A DNA stretch of 64,000 bases from assembly GCA_025642075.2 (NCBI GenBank), contig JAODUO010000962.1, positions 1 to 64,000 of the forward strand, written 5' to 3'. The DNA comes from Ridgeia piscesae. Lineage: Eukaryota > Annelida > Polychaeta > Sabellida > Siboglinidae. Numbering within the stretch: the first letter of the stretch is position 1; each line of letters opens with the position of its first letter. Below, piece by piece: positions 60,088-64,000 of this stretch. A model generated the notes under the pieces. It had not been told where the DNA came from. It did no database searches and saw only the letters and a list, made by a program, of their open reading frames with translations. Position numbers and translations under genes: made by a program.

Positions 60088-61233
60088 GTGAGACGCCAAG
60101 GGCACATATCAAAGTAATCTGTTGCATGTTTTGGTTGAAGGTTAGAAAACACTAATCAGCTAAATTATTATACTATTTCATGGCAGTATGCTTTGCGAAG
60201 AATACTGGTAATCATATCTTGTGTGATAGTAATTTATATAATCCTGATAAAGCAGTTTATCTTCTCTACAAAATATTCTTGGGGATAAAGATATTATGCT
60301 GTTTCCCAGGAAATGTTCTTGACATTTGTTTTGAATATTGTATTTGTCTTAATTTGGACAATCCCAGTTGGACACAGAAACCAGTAGTAATAACTGAAAT
60401 GCTTTATGCAACACACATACACAATTATACTATCACCAAAATTGGGGCATGGTAAGAAAAACGAATCGTCCTGAAAATCTGGACAATGTCACTACGTTAT
60501 CAGCAGACCGCAGTATTGCTGGTGTCGCTTATAAAATAATTTGTCACAGGTTCTACTCAGCAATAAATTGGTTTGTCACAAAAAACAACTGCTATCAATT
60601 TGCGAGGGTAAATGTGTCAAGTGTGACACGTAGAATGTCACAGGAAATGGACACTTTGGCGCCATTGTCTCTCAGACTGATTTCATTATTCAGCATATTC
60701 ATCCATGATTTTGCAGTATAGATCTTTTACCATTTTCTCGGATTTTCAGGTTGAGCTGTGGTATGTGATTATTTCTGCTCAGTCACATTATCAAACGCTA
60801 TTTGCATTAATAATATATTTTGGATTATTCATGGAAAATATGGAACAACCCAATAACATCCTGAATGACAAAATAGACCAATATCAAGGGTCAGATTAAT
60901 GATGAGTGGAAGGTTTGTTTTTACATTTGGAAGGAAATTTCCTAATTAAACAGGTGGATGATAGAAAGTTGATGCCCATGCTACGCAGCCCTCTACAAAG
61001 TATCAGTAGTTTTGCTTTTGCCAGACTTTGGATCCCCTTCATTGCTTCCAGCATTCTTCCTTTTGCACCGAATCCCATAGGCTGAGTGGCAGCTGGTCTT
61101 TATAGAGGTTCTTGTTTCCCGGGGAGAGCTGATGTGGGGGCTGAAGCTGTTTCCCAGTCAGTTGGGAGACTGACAGAGGTGCCAGAAGGCAGTGTATACA
61201 TCACCAACAACGTAGCTGCCTCCTACTGGGGGT

Positions 61234-61740
61234 TTTAGCGGGGTACACGGATGTATCATCGGTGTACATGGATATATCATTGGTGTACATGGATGTATCA
61301 TTTGTGTACATGGATGTATCATCAGTGTACATGAGTGTATCATCGGTGTACATGGGTGTATCATTGGTGTACATATATGTATCATCAGTGTACATGGGTG
61401 TATCATCAGTGTACATTGATGTATCATCAGTATGATATATCATCGGTGTACATGGATGTATCATTTGTGTACATAGATGTATCATCAGTGTACATGAGTG
61501 TATCACCGGTGTACATGGATGTATCATCAGTGTACATGGATGTATCACCGGTGTACATGGATGTATCATCCGTGTACATGGATGTATCACCGGTGTACGT
61601 GGATGTATCATCAATGTACATGGATGTATCACTGGTGTACATGGATGTATCATCAGTGTACATGGATGTATCACTGGTGTACATGGATGTATCATCAGTG
61701 TACATGGATGTATCACCAGTGTACATAGATGTATCCTCTG
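61234..61740. repeat. 21-bp minisatellite, about 24 copies
   Basis: The unit is ATGGATGTATCATCAGTGTAC, with ATCACCGGTG and ATCATTGG variants. Since 21 is a multiple of three, frames on both strands stay open as seven-residue repeats (MDVSSVY on +, TDDTSMY on -). These are unlikely to be proteins. Confidence 0.95.
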
Positions 61741-62820
61741 CTACCAGATACATTGTGCACTGTTCTACAGCTGCAGTTGTCAAGTGTGTGGTCCTATCAT
61801 TTACTGTTTCACACATAGATATGATAGAAAGTGAGGGACAGTTGACTAGGGGCCTTATCTGTTTGCATTTTCTTGGTGACAACCTCCGCGACCAAGGAGT
61901 GGTTTGTGTTTATTTTTATGGATCGACACATTAATGGACTGGGCAGGAATAAATGTGATCACTCAACTGGGAGAGATGGATACATCACTCACTTCTCTTG
62001 TTTATTGTGCAGCCTTTAAGTGACTCTGCTAGTTCCCTTACTTGGAATCGCCCTATCAAATCAGGGGTAGTCGTACTGTAAGGGTCTGGGCACACTTAGC
62101 CGTCATCTTGTGTCAAAGCGTCATATGGGTCCTAGTAATGGGGATATTTAAAACTAACTGTTTATGTGAATTAAGACCAACCAGTAGCATCAGTAGTCGA
62201 CTGTACTGGTGCTCACTGCCATGGCTTTGGAAGAGTGGAGTTGGTGTAGTGATTGTTTGCCATTTTCATCCATGGCCAGTGTGCACTGCCCTACTGTTGT
62301 ACTTCATATTAGTTATAGTCTTGATTGTTGGAAATGGCCAACTGCAAAGAGCTGCTCCAGACACTTGCTGTTAGGGACGCCTGCCTCCAAAATACTGCCA
62401 GTACAGGGGCGTTAATGTTTTCCTATTTTACTGTTTTGTTCACAACTTGAGCATTAGGTGTATCATTCAAACTGACCAGTGACCCAGGCTTAGTAAATAT
62501 AATTTGGCTGCCAGTATGTCTTCAATGTAGTACTTCTTGTAAAAGAACTATATTTTAAAATGACGTCCAGACTGGATGTCTTTAACCCAGTGTTGAGGGT
62601 TAAGGATTTGATCAGGCAGAATTCTTAATAAAAATAATTATGTCAAGTACAAGAACTTTAAAACAATAAACTTATCAAGTTCAATTCCATGTATGCCTAG
62701 ATTGTGTCAGGTACAAATAAAAATCAAGTGCATTTCAGTTTTACTGACCAACAATAATATTCACGTGCCAATTATTAATTTGAAAATATAATATTTAATT
62801 CATATATAATCAGTGTTCAT

Positions 62821-62828
<8 letters not shown>

Positions 62829-62863
<35 letters not shown>

Positions 62864-62869
62864 ATTATA

Positions 62870-62950
<81 letters not shown>
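62829..62950. repeat. TA microsatellite complex
   Basis: TA dinucleotide tracts separated by short GTAATTATATATTAA and AAAAATTATATATT breaks. Confidence 0.93.
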
Positions 62951-62954
<4 letters not shown>

Positions 62955-64000
62955 GTTATATGTCTCACATGGAACACGGTAGAGGTATTATTTGGTGTTT
63001 TAGACAACTAAAGTTATGTAGCTGAAATGAATTTGAAACATAATAAACAGATACAATTGACTAAGCACAATTAATTTGTCATCTCAATATGCGAAGTCCA
63101 AATACACTGACTTAACCTGGGTTCTACTGTATGTGGCCGGATGTCCAGTCAGCGTGTTGACACAGTCTCTGGGTGGTCCAGTTAACACAGTAGAGGACAA
63201 AGTAAAGTAAACTGGACAGGTCACTGACACATGTAAATATTTACACGGAAAATAGTAGTGTACATATCTGGCAGTTCTACATGTCTGTGTACAGTGTATG
63301 TGGTTGTGGACAGACGGACTCAAGCAGTTGCACGTAGAAGTCACTACCCTACTTTCAAAGGGAATAAAATGGTATATTTTCATCTTGTAATGCTGTTAAA
63401 TGCTTGCTATATATACACACTGTACATGTATATGATAAAACAAAATTATATATATATTTAATATTTTTTATTTTACTACTTTGAATAGTCACCGTGTTAT
63501 ATATCACAGTATTTTATAGTGTGTATTTAGCGTGTAAAACAATGTTAGTGTTTTTCTGGTTTCTGCTGTATCATAAATTCGTAAGATGGTTATGAGTCAT
63601 ATTTAGGATCCATAATTATTTGTCAGTAGTCTATTAATAGATTTAATTTAAAAGTGTTTGTTGATGTCTGACATACAAGGCAACAGTCAGTGATATTGTA
63701 AGTGACTGTTGCTGATTGTAGAGCGGCTTGCATAGCAAAGAAAGGGGTGTGAGTCCCATGAGTCTACTGTCTAGACAAGTGATTGGAATCAGTGGTAGAA
63801 AGCTGTGCTTGTGCTACCCCCTGGTGATCAACAGGCTCACTACTGGCGTACATGGTAGCAGACGGCCAGTGTTGCCACTGGTCTTTATAAATATCTGATA
63901 GGATGACCTAGAAATATTGATTAATGTAACACATTTTCTAAAATAATTGTGCAAATAATATTATTAATTAGTATTGTTACATGGTCACTTATGTAATGTG

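Larger units (their letters stand above)
60088..64000 (+). other. BicC: BicC intron 3, 5' part (continues past the window)
   Basis: It starts GTGAGA. Apart from the arrays listed separately (61234-61740 and 62829-62950), no gene, RNA or repeat family was recognised. No further exon with BicC-like coding sequence was seen before the window ends. Confidence 0.75.

Noticed and set aside
61201..61934. Long frames spelling MDVSSVY or TDDTSMY repeats
   Set aside because: Tandem 21-bp array. No flanking domain or transcript evidence.

Overview
The window is eukaryotic nuclear DNA from an animal. It is AT-rich and dominated by repeats, and it has one recognisable host gene: a Bicaudal-C (BicC/BICC1) homologue on the + strand. 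Three spliced coding exons lie at 18893-19097, 53500-53546 and 60018-60087, and the gene runs off the right edge. Intron phases (1, 0, 1) join the exons into an open reading frame that matches the N-terminus and start of the first KH-type region of BicC. The mix of Harbinger, Ty3/Gypsy, L2/CR1-like LINE and simple-repeat content suggests an invertebrate, most plausibly a marine lophotrochozoan such as a mollusc. That placement is inference.

Left part (1-18.4 kb, upstream of BicC): duplicated hairpin-bearing repeats (1-625), a TG/octamer microsatellite, an 18-bp minisatellite (2719-3287), a GCATAAT cluster, a decayed L2-type LINE end (5465-5862, minus), and one copy of a dispersed repeat with tRNA-promoter-like boxes. 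Then comes a near-complete but inactivated PIF/Harbinger transposon (7708-10490) with 36-bp terminal inverted repeats and TAA target duplications. It contains a nested 174-bp MITE and two snap-back hairpins. Next is a decayed Ty3/Gypsy retrotransposon (about 10929-16432) with short LTRs, a tRNA-Leu-type primer site and a polypurine tract. A minus-strand CR1/L2-like LINE fragment (11631-13146) is inserted in its gag, ending in a perfect 36-bp inverted duplication.

Middle and right part (18.4-64 kb): a CpG-richer segment precedes BicC exon 1. Intron 1 is about 34.4 kb and holds many tandem arrays: TA microsatellites, an 800-bp polypyrimidine tract, 17-bp and 19-bp minisatellites, a 26-bp array, a 16-copy 79-bp satellite with a four-copy higher-order unit, and a CCCTT array. 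It also holds a 301-bp palindrome and two dispersed repeat families, each present twice. Intron 2 (about 6.5 kb) and the start of intron 3 carry more short tandem arrays and a small LINE C-terminal relic.

No operon, CRISPR array, tRNA gene, rRNA gene or novel gene system was found. Most long open frames in the window are translations of low-complexity repeats.
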